This document shows positions 22,513 through 35,022 of a stretch of DNA of 64,000 nucleotides, in pieces. A program made the translations under genes and the position numbers. The DNA lies in the NCBI GenBank assembly GCA_002943765.1, contig PQWQ01000023.1, positions 498,501 to 562,500 on the forward strand, read 5' to 3'. This DNA is from Psoroptes ovis. Taxonomy: Eukaryota > Arthropoda > Arachnida > Sarcoptiformes > Psoroptidae. Within the stretch, counting starts at the first letter, position 1. Each line of letters opens with the position of its first letter. The notes beneath the pieces were generated by a model that did no database searches, was not told the origin of the DNA, and worked only from the letters and a program-made list of their open reading frames with translations.

Positions 22513-22612
22513 TCCGATGTGGTCTAATGGTTAGGATTTCTGGCTCTCAAATTGCAAATTGAAGAGGTCATGGAGCTCCCAGGCGGTCCGGGTTCGATTC
22601 CCGGCATCGGAG
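22513..22612 (+). tRNA. tRNA-Glu (anticodon CUC), intron-containing
   Basis: The acceptor stem TCCGATG pairs with CATCGGA, followed by discriminator G. The D arm GGTCTAATGGTTAGG matches eukaryotic tRNA-Glu, and the T arm has the perfect B box GGTTCGATTCC. The anticodon stem is TCTGG/CCAGG. The loop CT-CTC-A is interrupted by 28 bases (22550-22577) before the final C, the canonical intron position 37/38. The intron contains GAG triplets able to pair with the anticodon, as expected for the bulge-helix-bulge substrate. A Pol III T-run follows. An intron in tRNA-Glu is uncommon in animals. Confidence 0.9.
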
Positions 22613-22618
22613 ACTTTG

Positions 22619-22626
22619 TTTTTTTT
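22619..22626 (+). terminator. Pol III terminator of the tRNA
   Basis: Run of eight T residues beginning 7 nt after the tRNA 3' end. Confidence 0.75.
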
Positions 22627-22897
22627 CGTAGAATTTCATTTCAAATTCTTACTTTTTGCCAATCTGGCTTTAAACTGGTAATAATTAACAAAATAAGAGT
22701 AAGCAAAGCTTGTGTATTTTCAAATTTTCAAGATTTTTCAAAAAAAAAAAAAAATCTGAAAAATTTTCAAAATAAAAACAAAAAATTTGAAATCGTCCTC
22801 TATGTACGACTCCTAAAAAACACATGATTTTGAAAACATTCGAAATTTGAATTTTTTGGAATTCTCGGATCAATTTTTTTAAATTCTCACCTTAAAA

Positions 22898-23536
22898 ATG
22901 TTTTCATTAGCCTTATTCAAATCATTGTTGATGGCGAATCAACCGTCTTTTGCATCATTGATATGTCGAAATGTGACCAGAAGTAGCCAAATCACTGGTA
23001 ACAATGATTATAACCTACAAATAAATCAACAAAATCGTAAAATTATGAATATTATGAACAATATTGGAACAAACATCGAAGAAAACAATGAAAATGAAGA
23101 AGAAATGAACAATGGTAAACATGAATTAGTATTCAAGAATATAAACAGGATTATAAAGGAAAAAAATTTTGGACAAACCTTTGCGATCATACATTTATAT
23201 GGTCGACAATATTTAATACATTTAAATGATATAATAGCGGTAAAAACATCGCTATCAGCTGATTGTGGTGAGCGGATAAAGCTGGAAAAATGTTTATTGA
23301 TTGGTAATGAAAATTTCACCCTAATTGGTCGACCAATATTAGATCGTGATCTAGTACAAATTGAAGCAACAATTGTTGAAAAAACAATGACACAAACACA
23401 AATGAATATGAAACATATACCGCGGCGACATGGTTATAAACGATATCTATTCGAACGTGACCCGTTGACAATGTTACGTATAAACAATATTGAAATATGT
23501 CATCAATTGAATTCGAATCAAAATCAAATAAATTGA
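22898..23536 (+). CDS. mRpL21: Mitochondrial ribosomal protein L21
   Basis: A single-exon 212-aa protein of the large mitoribosomal subunit (bL21 family), close to the human length of about 205. Residues 1-35 are basic and Ser-rich without acids (MFSLALFKSLLMANQ, CRNVTRSS), as for a mitochondrial presequence. Residues 55-90 are an N/E-rich linker. The L21 domain spans about 94-200: FAIIHLYGRQYLIHLNDII, then CGERIKLEKCLLIG, NFTLIGRPILDRDLVQIEAT and VEKT, ending with LRINNIEI. These match the conserved blocks of animal MRPL21. The ATG is the first in frame. The gene lies 285 bp after the tRNA on the same strand and is tail-to-tail with the ZFAND gene. Confidence 0.95.
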   Translation: MFSLALFKSLLMANQPSFASLICRNVTRSSQITGNNDYNLQINQQNRKIMNIMNNIGTNIEENNENEEEMNNGKHELVFKNINRIIKEKNFGQTFAIIHLYGRQYLIHLNDIIAVKTSLSADCGERIKLEKCLLIGNENFTLIGRPILDRDLVQIEATIVEKTMTQTQMNMKHIPRRHGYKRYLFERDPLTMLRINNIEICHQLNSNQNQIN

Positions 23537-23735
23537 AAACACACGCACAAACAAACACATGAATTATTCAAAAACTTACCCTTTTGGAATGCCACACACA
23601 ATCAGCACAAACCATTCATCATCAGATGCATCAATTCAATGGCAATACGCAAACCACCAAACATCGAAAAGGGTAAACAAACACAAATTTCCACAACACA
23701 AAAAATTTGTTTATTTTCAAAACCATCATCGTGTT

Positions 23736-23741
23736 AATAAA
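23736..23741 (+). terminator. Candidate poly(A) signal of mRpL21
   Basis: AATAAA 200 nt after the mRpL21 stop, the first canonical hexamer downstream. Confidence 0.5.
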
Positions 23742-23851
23742 TAAATAATATTCAAAATTATAATAAATTTTTTCTAAAATAGAAAAGTGAATTTATTCAT
23801 CATTATTCATTCGTTATTATTATTAATATTTATTAATATATGTGTGATTAC

Positions 23852-23857
23852 TTTATT
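23852..23857 (-). terminator. Candidate poly(A) signal of the ZFAND gene
   Basis: AATAAA on the minus strand, about 1.16 kb after the ZFAND stop. It is tail-to-tail with the mRpL21 signal and only ~110 bp away. Nearer non-canonical signals cannot be excluded. Confidence 0.3.
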
Positions 23858-25020
23858 GATAATAGATTCAAATTAATTCAAACAAAAATGAAATTTGAAA
23901 AATGAAATGAAATGAAAAAAATAAAGGGGTGTTTATAAATGTGTGTATCAGTTGTTATGGTTGTTGTTGGTGGTGGTTGCACAAATAGCAGAAAAAAATA
24001 TAAAGATTAAAAGGTGAAAATTTTCCTAAATTTTGATGAAAAGAAAGAAAAGAAAATAGTTTTAAATTCACATGTGTAAAGTGTGTTAGATGTTTACTCA
24101 TCATCATCATCATATGTTTATGATGAGAAGAAATACAAAGAACAAAGCACAAATTCAAAAATGTTTTGTTGACAATTTTCAATGCAAATTGTATGGATGA
24201 TAATAATGAATGGTGGAATATGATGATAATGATAGCGTTGTGTATGGATATTTACAATAATATTTTTAGAAATTTTTTGTGTGTTTCAAGTTTTTTTTCA
24301 TATTCAAATTTTCTATGTACATTTACAACATGTAAATTTATGTTTGGTTTGTTTGTTTGTTGGCTGGCGAAAAAAAAAAATGATGAAAATAAGCGATTGT
24401 AAACAAACACGTGTGTATAATGGGAAATTGATTAAACTCATATGAATGTTTGAGTGGGTGTGTGTGTATTGATTGAATTAATCTGATTAATTTATGTATA
24501 TGTTTTCACTAGTAAATTGATACATGAATATTTGTAATTTTTTTTTGTGTTTTTCATGATTTTTTTTTCTCATTTAACTTATTTAACAAAAATGAAAAAA
24601 TTAAAATAAAAAGTATGAATGATTGATAATTAGAGTGTTGTCATTCAGCTCTCTTTGAATTGTTATTGTGTGTGTGTGTAAATGTTCATTATATATTTGA
24701 CTTTCTAATATATTTTTTCATTTTTTACAATTTTTTATCCGGTTTCATTAGTTAATTAGTTGATTAAATATTAATTAGTATTAATCTGGATATTTCTTGA
24801 GATAATTTTACAAAGTTTAATTCGAATTATTCGATATTTGTAAATGGTGTGGTTGGTGGTGGTGGTGGCGGCTATGATGATTCATCTTCGATGATTGATC
24901 AAAACTTAGCATTAATTAATTCTAACAATTAGCTTATGAATATAATTAAAGATATCCATAGTACCATATATTTATATATGAAAATTGATGAATGATTTTC
25001 TCAAATTTCGAAATTAAAAA

Positions 25021-25917
25021 TTAAATTTTTTGTACTTTTTCACCAATAACTTGTGGATTATTTTTCCGTATTTCAACTGCACCATATTCTTTATAATCAA
25101 ATGTACAATTGTGCATTTTTGCATAACGATGTGTACCACAAAACGATAGACCACAACGGCAATCGAATTCTAAACAATTCAAAACGAAAAAAAAAATAAT
25201 TATCGTGAATAAAACAATCAGAGAAATATCAAGGGCATATCAACGTACTTATAATGGCAAGCTTTTCACGACAAATTGGACATCGTAATTTCTTTTTCTT
25301 TTGTTGTTGCTGTTGTTTTTCAATTTCATTATTATTATCATTATTATTGATATTGTTGTTATTATCATTATCAACAATATGATTATTATTGTCATTCGAT
25401 GCATTGTTATTATTATTATTGCTGACAGGAGCAGCAATATTATTCATGTCATCAACAATTGTCAAATTTGGTTGATCTGTTTGTTGTTTTGCCTAAAATG
25501 AAAAATGGAATGAAATAAAATTAAAAATATAAGTATATGTTTAACAAATAATCAAAATACCTCGAATGATTGGCTCGATGATGATGATGATTCTTGTGTT
25601 TGAGCATTTATCGCAGATATATTATTGTTCAATGCAGTTGTTGAAGCGATTAATGTTTTCAAATTATCTGCTGTGACAACATTATTTGCATCGATTGCTG
25701 TTGTTGATGATGAAGATGTACCATTGTTTGATGATGATGATGATGATGTTGAGGCAGTATTTGTGGTCGATGTTGTTGATGTAGTAGCCTGTTTTCGTTT
25801 CAAAGCATCTTTATAACATTTCGAACAGAGACCATCGTTGGATGGATTACCATAGAAACCACAACCAGACCTACACAATGATGCACTTTGTGACATTTGA
25901 TTTGGATCGCTTTCCAT
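25021..25917 (-). CDS. ZFAND5/6: A20/AN1 zinc-finger protein (ZFAND5/6 type)
   Basis: Three exons in phase (25917-25561, 25492-25249, 25169-25021) give 249 aa. An N-terminal A20 finger has Cys 15, 19, 31 and 34 (LCRSGCGFYG, GLCSKCYKDAL); this type binds ubiquitin. A C-terminal AN1 finger spans about 190-225: CPIC, then CRCGLSFC, THRY, and the final MHNCTFDY, with all zinc ligands present. It ends NNPQVIGEKVQKI, the usual family C-terminus. The middle is a longer than usual S/T- then N/Q-rich linker; human ZFAND5/6 are about 210 aa. Family members link ubiquitinated substrates or the proteasome to stress and NF-kB signalling; that role is known of the family, not seen here. The start is the ATG giving MESDPNQMSQ. 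Confidence 0.95.
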
Positions 25918-28900
25918 TTTTTGATTTGTTTCAATTGATTTACTTCAAAATTAATTGCAAAATTTCAAATAGGATATTTCACGAAAAATTTTCAATGTTT
26001 TCAAAATTGCTGCTGTTGACGCTATTTGAATTGAGAGAAAATGAAAAAATTAATCATTTTGAATGTTAAAAATTTCGAAAAAAATACATTTCCAAATGCT
26101 TGCTGCTCATTAACACACAAAATCTAATGCATTTCTCAGAATCAATGCAATTGAAATTTTTTGATGGCCGTTATTGAAACACACTCATCGAAATACTCGT
26201 ACATACAACATTAGCTAATGTGTAAAAGGCATTGCAAATACCCATTAAACAACAACAACAAAAATTCATTTTGTTGTGATGCAAAATTAATGTAAAAAGA
26301 CTAATTCAAGAGAAATGAAAATTTCAATGTAAATCAATTGTATTCAAAAACATAATCATCTAAAAAATATTCACAAAAAAAAATCAATCGAATTTCATTA
26401 ATTATTGATGAATTAATCAATTAATGAATAGGAACCTCTTGAGAACAAAAATTAAATGAAAATAAATCAACTAAATGGAAAGATATTCAGAAAAAATCTA
26501 AGTTTGAATGATTAGATTTAAAGCATTGGAAGATGCAAAACACATTGATTTGAATGATGATAAAAATCTGCACTTAGTATCTGTGGAAAAATCATGGAAA
26601 AACGTGATAAACATAATGTAAAATATTGACCGTTTTACAAGAGACTTTGAGCTTATTGAATGTAAAATTCCATGATAAATCAGTTGGAAATAAATAAACT
26701 AAATTAATGGGTACCATACCTTGTAAATTTTGATTGAATTAATTTAAAATGAAAATATTAGGTGAATGATGCAATTCAATACCAGAAAAATTTGAGTCAC
26801 ACACACACACACTGCGAATTTCGTTTAAAAAAACAAAAACAAAATGCGAGTAAATACGCAATTTCAAAGCAACTCAAATACCCAAAATGAAAAAACACAC
26901 AATGAACAAACACACACTCGCAAAAAAAAAGTCAATTACAAATGACGAACAGAATGTTACAAACAATTTGCGCTTGGTAAATGACGAATGAATGATTGTG
27001 TGAATAAAAAAATATATGACTTGGAGACAAAGAACTTGACAAAAAAAATATGAACAATTAAAAGTAGACTGACGTCGTCGTCGTCGTCAAGGCACGTACC
27101 CACAAAAACGAATAAAACCAGCGATTTTGATTTGAAGGAAAAGAAAACTATTACGACGACGACGACGGCCACAGAAAAATATTGCAACGTATGTACTTAC
27201 AAGTATTGAAATAAAAAACAAGTCCTACTTCATGTGATGTGAATAATAGCTTCACATTAAAAATTTATGAGGAGGAGGAAGAAACCTTCTTTAAAACTAA
27301 CCACTACAACGCGCACTCTCTCACATACATGAACAATTGTTTGTGTGTAATTTAAATGGAAGAAGTTGAAAAGTGGAGTAGGAGGAGATGAATGAGGAAG
27401 ATCATTCAAAAACTAATGATTAATTCATAACAATGAGTGTAAACAAGAGAGAAAGATGGCGCTTTTCACAGAAACGGGCGTTGTATTGATGAATGAAAAA
27501 TAAGAGAAAAAAAACCCAACTTTTATTGCTGCTGTTGCTGTGCATTGCAGAAGTGTCGGAATGAATGATGAATGAAAGGCATTCGAGAACAATGAGGGAG
27601 AGAGGAGATGACTGTTGTAGAGCCATGCAATTTTTTTCGACAAACGACTCCACCATCAAATGAGCGGTGTATTTTCTTTTGGCTTTGTCTTCACCATCTC
27701 CTCATGTGATGATGAGTCAAAATAAAATTTTAAAAAAAATCTCAGAGGTGTTTAATAATTTGAATTTTTAAATGATTTATAAACAAACAAAAACAAAATA
27801 ATAATTGAGATTTATAAAAAAAAATTCGAAAGAAAAGCTGTCAAATTGGAAAATTAACAACTCAATGATGTGTAAATAAATATAAAGGGGCTTTCAATGA
27901 GTGGACAGACATACACACACACAAACACAGCGAATTGGCAACATTTAAATTTTGACCCTTACTATCTTCTATCAGCCACTTTTTTTGTCCTCTTCAAGCA
28001 CTTTAAAGTTTAAAAGGACGAAAATTTCGAATAGAGAACAAGTAATGAGGGATTTTCCATTGAAATTTTTGCAAAGTAAAATAATTTGCTGCAATCATAT
28101 GGCAATAATTCGGGTATTTTTTTGATCTATTTAGAAGATTGTATGATTCATATCTGATCAATATTGTTTTTTTTTTCACACAGATATGGATGAAATTTGA
28201 ACATTTGAATACCTAGAAATTATTTTATGCGTAATTTTCAAAAGAAAATATGATTCATGATTTGATATCATATCATACAATTGAAAAATTGTTTATTTGT
28301 TGGTTTTTTATGACAAAAAAAAACAACATAAATTGCGTAGTATACATTAATTCCTATAATTTGTGTGCATATTATTTATATTCGAATTGAATAAACAAAA
28401 TAATAGTAATAATAAAAAAGCCCACAAATCATTTTGTATGAAGAAATGAAAAAGAAAAACATAGCCATCATCATCACACATCATTATAATAATAATGATG
28501 ATCAATATATGAGTATTCATTTTTTTTTATAATTTGAATATAACCTACACTTCAATATTTTATAACAAAAACGTCATCAATTTTTTTTCTAAATTTCTAT
28601 TCATTTTGTTTTATTGAGCAAAAAATGCAACAAAAAAAAATTGTCAAGCTGCGCAACGATTGAAACCACACATTTCAACATATACCAGCGAATACAAAAA
28701 AAACAAAACACCTATGATGTTTTGTATGCTCATATCGCACACATAACAAACAAAAAAGCACATCATATGAGTGCAGTGAATTAAACAAATAGGAAAAAAA
28801 TCACATGAAATCCAAAGTTCATTGGAAAAAAAAACTGATGCAATGACAAATTGTTTTTGAAAATTGAATGAAGAATTTTTCAAATAAATTAATAAAAATA

Positions 28901-29774
28901 AATCTTACCTCAAGAATTTGTGTTTTTCTTGATCCAAAATCGAATTCGAACCCAAAGAATTTTTTTTTTTTTTTTTGATTCAAATCAAAATGATTCGATC
29001 GAACGTTTATTGATTTTTCAGAATTTATTTCAATGATTCGATTTCATGTATTTTCAATTATCTAATTTTCTAGTTATTACTGGTTTTAATAATCGTATGC
29101 TTAATGTACAGAGAACACACACACACACACAAATGAATGAATAAAAAATTGGGGCAAATTTACAAAATAATGTTTCAACACGTAGTTGAGTCTTCTTTAT
29201 TATTATTACTATAATTTTGACTGACTGAAGAGAAATAAACAATCAAATAATAATGCAAATACACTTAAAAATTTGGACACACACACACTCAGCATAAATA
29301 ACACCAAATTTGTGGTTATTTATTTATTATTTATCAAGATTTTGATATGAGAAATTTCACTTGAATAAAAATTTGTTAAGTCTTTGATTATTGTGATTAT
29401 CGTTTGCAAATAAAAAATATGATGATTCTAAATTTGAAAAAGTTTTAAATTTGATTTTTATACTTGGAAAAAAAATCGAAATATGCAGACACAAGAAGAA
29501 AAAAAATTAAGACGAAAAACAATCGACAAAGCTCGTAGAATTATTTTCTGATATTTGTCTTCTTAATTTGATGAGCGTATTTATGTATGATCAACAAAAA
29601 ACATTTGTGTTTAATGTATATGACGACGTGGACCGAACAACAACAACAATAAAATACATCAAAAATTAGTTGAAATTTTTTTTTCTTCTTTATAAATGAA
29701 TGATTAAATCAATCTATACACACTGAATGAAATAATACGCCAATAATGATGATGATATGCACACACACACACGG

Positions 29775-29805
<31 letters not shown>

Positions 29806-31439
29806 AGCAAGCAGCAAGCAGACACACACGAAACAACAAATGGCGACGAAAATTTTAATTTTTTCTTGTTGTTTATTCAAAACATAATGATTATTGATGA
29901 TAAAAATGAATGAATATCATTATGATTAAGACGAACACTGAAATAAAAAATTAAACGTAGAAATGATTCAACTCATACAGAAAAAAAAACAGAAACAATT
30001 TCAATGATGGCAAAGCAAACTTGTGATCAGGAAAAAAAAATGAGGAGAAAATTTTTTTTCCAACAGCAGCAGCAACAATGTGACGGCAACAAAACAACTG
30101 CAACGATAAATGACGACTGAGGAGAGATGATGAGATTATATACGCATTAATATATACGAACAAAGAGAGAAAAATCAACGAACGTCAATAATTTTTCCTG
30201 ACTGCTAGTAGCAAAAAATTGCCTACGTCATCAACAATTTCCAACTTTTACAAATGCTACTACCAACGTAAAACGGAGAAAATTTCCTCTCTCTCTTTGA
30301 GATTCTTAAATCTTGTAAATTAATTCAACTTCTAGCATACCGCTAGCAGATGGAGAGAGAGAAAAAATTGTCATTGTAGAGGCATTCAAAATAGATGAAA
30401 ATTGCTACCAATGCCACTTCTACAAATGCTACTACGACAAATGATTTGGCATTCGATTTTTTTAAAATTCGAAATTCGAATTCTTTATAAAAATTCATTC
30501 GAAATTCGAATTGAATAAATATTTGAATTAAATTATCATTATCAATATTAAATATATTGATAAACAGGAAAAAAGCTAAAGATATACACGAAAAACAAAA
30601 CAAAACACCCACGTTTTATGAATAATAATTTACAGAAATTGAAAAAAATCATACACATTGAATCATAAAGGAATCAATGATTAATCGAAAAATAATTGCG
30701 GTTACAAATGAGAGAAGAAAAAAAAACGATGTAATTATAAAAAACCAGCATTAAAATTTAATTAAACCAGAAAAAAATCATCAATCTGTAATGAAAATCA
30801 AATAGAAATGATGGTTTAACCTCGACAAAAATGAAAGAGTCATGATTTCTTTACTTTTTAGCTAAATATTTAATATGAGATCGGGGTATTGTATATCATC
30901 ACATCGAAAAAACGCCAAAACCTAAACCATAACAACAATAATTAAAATCAAATAAGTACGAACTTGGCGAGAAATTAAATAAAATAAATTGACTTATCAC
31001 AAGTTTTAAGTTGCTGTGACTTTTTTCTTTTCTTTCAATCCGCTGTTAATGATGATGATGAAGACGCTAAAATAAAAAATCATCCATGATCATATGATCA
31101 CAGTGTATTCAAAAAAAAAAGTATTTCATTAACATTCTAGGAAAATAAAAAGATATATAAATGATAGTGATATCATTAATATCATTAATAATACTAATAA
31201 TAATAATAACGATGAATGATCGAAAATGATATCATATGATTGTAATAATAATAACGAATATCAAAAAAAAGAAGAGAAAAAAAGAGTCAAATTAATCATA
31301 ATAATTCATATATGAAAATATATCTAATAATAAAATTTCAATCATCATCAATCGATCAATGATGATAACTGATTGATTATTTAATAATTTCTAGTCAAAT
31401 AATCAAATAATAATGATGAAAATCACTGGAAAATTATAT
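25918..31439. other. ZFAND 5' flank and non-coding region
   Basis: No coding gene seen. A strong minus-strand acceptor (pyrimidine tract then AAATAG) at about 26022 suggests a 5' UTR exon at 26021-25918. Good minus-strand donors at 26719 (ACAAG|GTATGG), 27200 (ACTT|GTAAGT) and 28908 (TTGAG|GTAAGA) could end alternative first exons. The rest is simple sequence: GTC/GAC runs at 27071-27088 and 27153-27166 in inverted orientation, a CAA run at 29775-29803, and CA runs. Confidence 0.45.
29775..29803. repeat. (CAA)n microsatellite
   Basis: About ten uninterrupted CAA units next to a CA run. Confidence 0.85.
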
Positions 31440-31653
31440 AGTAACACAGGGTCAATTTGCACAAGAAAACGAACATGCTTTATTTACAATTTTAGGTTTT
31501 AAATAATTACATTCATACGAAACTTATGTTACAGTTTTTAAGTCACCTTTCGGTGAATTATTCCCAGGTATCCATTTGACGCCCATCGTCAGTGATGGTA
31601 TCCTCGGGTAGCTCTGGGAGAGGCGCGCAGGATTTTATATAAATGCCGTTACA
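31440..31653 (-). mobile_element. Solo LTR, probably Ty3/gypsy type
   Basis: Read on the minus strand, the 214-bp unit begins TGTAACGGCATT and ends CCTGTGTTACT, imperfectly complementary termini of the TGTAAC...GTTAC(A) kind. It is flanked by a 4-bp ATAT duplication (31436-31439 and 31654-31657). A TATATAA box (31635-31641) lies near its 5' end and an AATAAA (31479-31484) near its 3' end, in promoter-to-polyadenylation order. It is much richer in GC (GCGCGCC, CGAGG) than its surroundings. No internal gag-pol remains, so it looks like a solo LTR left by recombination. The family assignment is inference. Confidence 0.62.
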
Positions 31654-32092
31654 ATATCAAATTACATGTCAAACACACATTTTTATATATATTGTTGTAC
31701 TTGGAAAAAAACATAATTGCTTCAAGTAATGCAATATAGCATTGTAATATCAGTAATAATAATGATAATAATAATTTACCGCGATTAGTCTATAAATTTT
31801 ATTATTATTATATTTTTTTGATTGAATAATCGATTTTTGGATGGAAAAAATGATGAAATAATGATCTGAAATGATTATTATTATTATTATTTCAATGTAT
31901 TATTACACCTGGCAATATAAATAAATAAATAAACAACTGAAATTTCAAGTGAAAATTGAATCCTCACATTTTGATCATGAGAAAATTTCGATTTTCGAAA
32001 CACATATACAACGAAAAAATGGTTATAATTCGTCCGAGAAAAGTTCAGGAAGTTATTTATCCAATTTTACGATCCAGCAGTGATTTGCTATT

Positions 32093-32308
32093 GTGACTAT
32101 TCCGAATAGATTAACAAATAAACAGCAAACGGACATAAATCATGATCGAAATTCACCAATATCAATGAATCAATGTGAAAAATCAGTGACAAATCAATCA
32201 AGATTCAACGAATTAATACAAAAACATATCAATCAAACAAATGTATCAATAAGAATATTAAACGCATTCATAATCATGAATAATAAATCAATGAAATATC
32301 TCACTTCG
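32093..32308 (+). pseudogene. Exon-like frame of uncertain status
   Basis: An open frame with internal ATGs (first is MNQCEKSV) runs to a consensus donor, AATAAT|GTAAGT, at 32308/32309. Just upstream, another frame from an ATG at 32019 (MVIIRPRKVQEVIYPILRSS) ends at a TGA within the start of this frame. One base of shift would connect the two, so a decayed exon is one reading and chance is another. No homology is recognised and no in-phase downstream exon was found. Confidence 0.2.
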
Positions 32309-32938
32309 AATAATGTAAGTACAACATTTTCGTTCTTTCTAATCGACTGAAATTTATGGATTTGTTGTTTTCTGTTGTTTTCTGGACATTTAGACTTGAC
32401 CTAAATTTCTAAGATGATCGAGAATCATCATCATCATCATATGAAATCGCATATTGATCGAAAATGGATGGAAATATAATCATAATCGTATTATTCGAAG
32501 ATGTGTTTATAAATCGATGAAAGATTTAAATATTTATTTAAAAAAAAAAAACAGATAATTTACTTGGTACAATCACGCTGATAATTACAAGGTATATATG
32601 AAAGTTTTTTTATTTGTTTTGTTTTCATTTATTTGTTTATCAAATGTTTTTGTTGTTCATATTCCTCATTGGTAAACAAAGGATTATTATTTTATTGATT
32701 ATAATGTGTACAACACACACAACATGCAACAAGTGTTTAATGATGATAATAATTTACGACAGAGTTTCAACACAAAAAAAAACAGAGACAAAACAAGGTG
32801 GAGTATATTTGAATCGAATCGAATGAATGAAAAATAATCACATTTTACAACAAAATTGAACAATTGCAGCAGCAGCAGCAGCAATGAAACCAAAAATAAT
32901 TAATAATTATGTCAACTTTTGAAATGTTTCATAATTTA

Positions 32939-33019
32939 TTAGGTTGTCCGGAAAGTTTTGGCCGATTTTCATTGGGCAACTCTATTGTTTAAGCCAAGTG
33001 AACTTTTCGGACAACCTAA
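32939..33019. mobile_element. Palindromic TA-MITE, copy 13 (type A, forward)
   Basis: TA flanks at 32937-32938 and 33020-33021. Left terminus AGGTTGTCCGGAAAG. Confidence 0.88.
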
Positions 33020-34275
33020 TATCTCGAGAATTTTTTAATAGGGTCCTTATTTTTCTAAAATTAACACTTTCTATTATTCCGCATGAGAGATTTATGGAAA
33101 TGTATGTGTGTACCCGATTCTCGAAAATCTGCCCCTTTGAAATAATCCACAGATTATGGTATCTGATGAATTGTTTTTTTTAGCTTAATTTCCTTTCACT
33201 TTCAGCATTTATTATACTGATTATTTAATATTTCAATTTTCAGAATGTCATATAAATGAAAATTATTATTATTTTCTCAGTAATTACATTCGATTATATC
33301 ATTGGTTTATATAATCTCGAAGCAATAACAACGACAAAAAACAAGAACAAAAATTGTTAATGATATAACAAGACATTGATTATTGTTTATTGTTATTCAT
33401 GTATAAACCTTGATTTGATAATTTTTTTTAATCATTTATTTAATACATGTAAATACAGGGAGCTATATATATCAATGAAATGAAATGAAATGAATTAATG
33501 AATGATAATTATATAATATCAATATGTTTTCAATATCATAAATTTCAATCTAAAAATATTAATTATTTTATTTTGTTTTTTTTCATTTTTCAAAGTGTTT
33601 ATCGTGTTTAACCTTCAAAAAAATTGGAAAAAATAGAAATTATATAACACATATTATATAATTGCAAGAGTACACAAACACATTGGATAAATTTTAATCA
33701 AGGTATTGGCCCTGTGTCTCTTTTTCAAAATTCTGCTCATACATAGATAGATATGAGCAATATAATCGTTATGGACTGAAAATTCAATGATAAATGTAAG
33801 TAAATTAATTTTCAATGATAAAATATGTGATTATTTATTTATTCAAAAACAAACAAAAAAAAGTACACTGATCTAAAATCATAAATCAAGTTCGATCACC
33901 ATAATAATACACGAATAATTCAAATCAATTATGATAATTATTCAAATAATCATCACCCAGATTCCGAAGAATCGTCGTTTTAATTATCGATGTTTGGCCA
34001 AATAAATCAAATTGAATTGAAAAAACGACGCAACATGCATCTATCTTTGGCTCTCGACACCCTTAGACTGGAGTAGAATGAAAATGGCTTCACCAAATGT
34101 GAATGAACGAACGAGCGAAAATTGTTCGATTCAATTCAATTTTTTCAAAACCTAAATACACAAAACGACGAACGAACGAACAACGAACAAAGAAAAAATC
34201 CAGTTCATCAAACTGGTCGTCATTTTGTTTGTTTGTTTGTTCAAATAATGATAATTCAAATAATAATAATATTAA

Positions 34276-34360
34276 TAGGTTGTCCGAAAAGTTCTGACCG
34301 ATTTTCATTGGGCAACTCTATTGTGATTAAGCGGAATGAACTTTTCGGACAACAACCTAA
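34276..34360. mobile_element. Palindromic MITE, copy 14 (type A, forward)
   Basis: Close to the family consensus across the core (CTATTGTGATTAAGCGGAAT). It has a three-base duplication (GACAACAACC) just inside the right end, and its flanking TA is unclear. Confidence 0.86.
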
Positions 34361-34898
34361 ATAATAATTCAAATAATAATTTTAGATGCGCGTTTCAATT
34401 TTTCAAAAAAAAAAAAAAAAGATTCTATCGCATACATACATACACAAACATTAATTTATGGTTTATTATTTCATTATTATTATTATTATTACGAATGTAA
34501 TGAATGGATGTGTGAATGAAAAAAAACATGATGTGTTTGTGTTTGTGTGCATACATGTATGTGTTTATTGTGTGTGATGATGTGAAACCATATAGACAAG
34601 AAGAAAATTGAAAAAAAACAACAAAATTGAAAATGTCATTCAACTTTTTATCATAGAAATATTATTACTGGCTGAGAGAGGGGTACGATTCATTCATTTG
34701 GCTACGAAGTTATTTCAAAGAAGTAATTATTTGCAGTAAATTAATGCTTGAAATTACGGTTCTTGTGTACTAACCGTGACAGAAAACTCAAAGTAAACAA
34801 ACCGATAGATGGCTGTACGGGTTTCATAAAAGTTTTTAATGAATTTTTTATGAATATTTTTTAAAGTTTAGTTTAATTTTGTTCGATAAGTTTTTTGT

Positions 34899-35022
34899 TA
34901 TGTTAGGTTAGGTTAGGGTTAAGGTTAAGGTTAAGGTTAGGTTAGGTCAGGTCAGGTCAGGTTAGGTTAGGGTTAAGGTTAAGGTTATGGTAAGGGTTAG
35001 GGTTAGGTTAGGTTGGATTGGG
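34899..35022 (+). repeat. Degenerate TTAGG-type telomere-like array
   Basis: Head-to-tail TTAGG mixed with TTAGGG, TTAAGG, TCAGG and TTATGG variants. TTAGG is the ancestral arthropod telomere repeat. Unique sequence continues on both sides, so this is interstitial and not a chromosome end. Confidence 0.9.

Larger units (their letters stand above)
23537..25020. other. Convergent 3' region of mRpL21 and ZFAND gene
   Basis: No gene seen. Consistent with the 3' UTRs of the two flanking convergent genes. It contains AT-rich simple sequence and a GGT/ATG-rich stretch at 24846-24880. Candidate polyadenylation signals are listed separately. Confidence 0.6.
31654..34756. other. Non-genic region, 31.7-34.8 kb
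   Basis: Apart from MITE copies 13 and 14 and the weak exon-like frame at 32093-32308, I see only AT-rich simple sequence (AAT/ATG runs, TGT runs). Confidence 0.6.

Noticed and set aside
22552..22827. 91-codon plus-strand ORF after the tRNA start
   Set aside because: Its first third is the tRNA intron and 3' half; it is not a protein gene.
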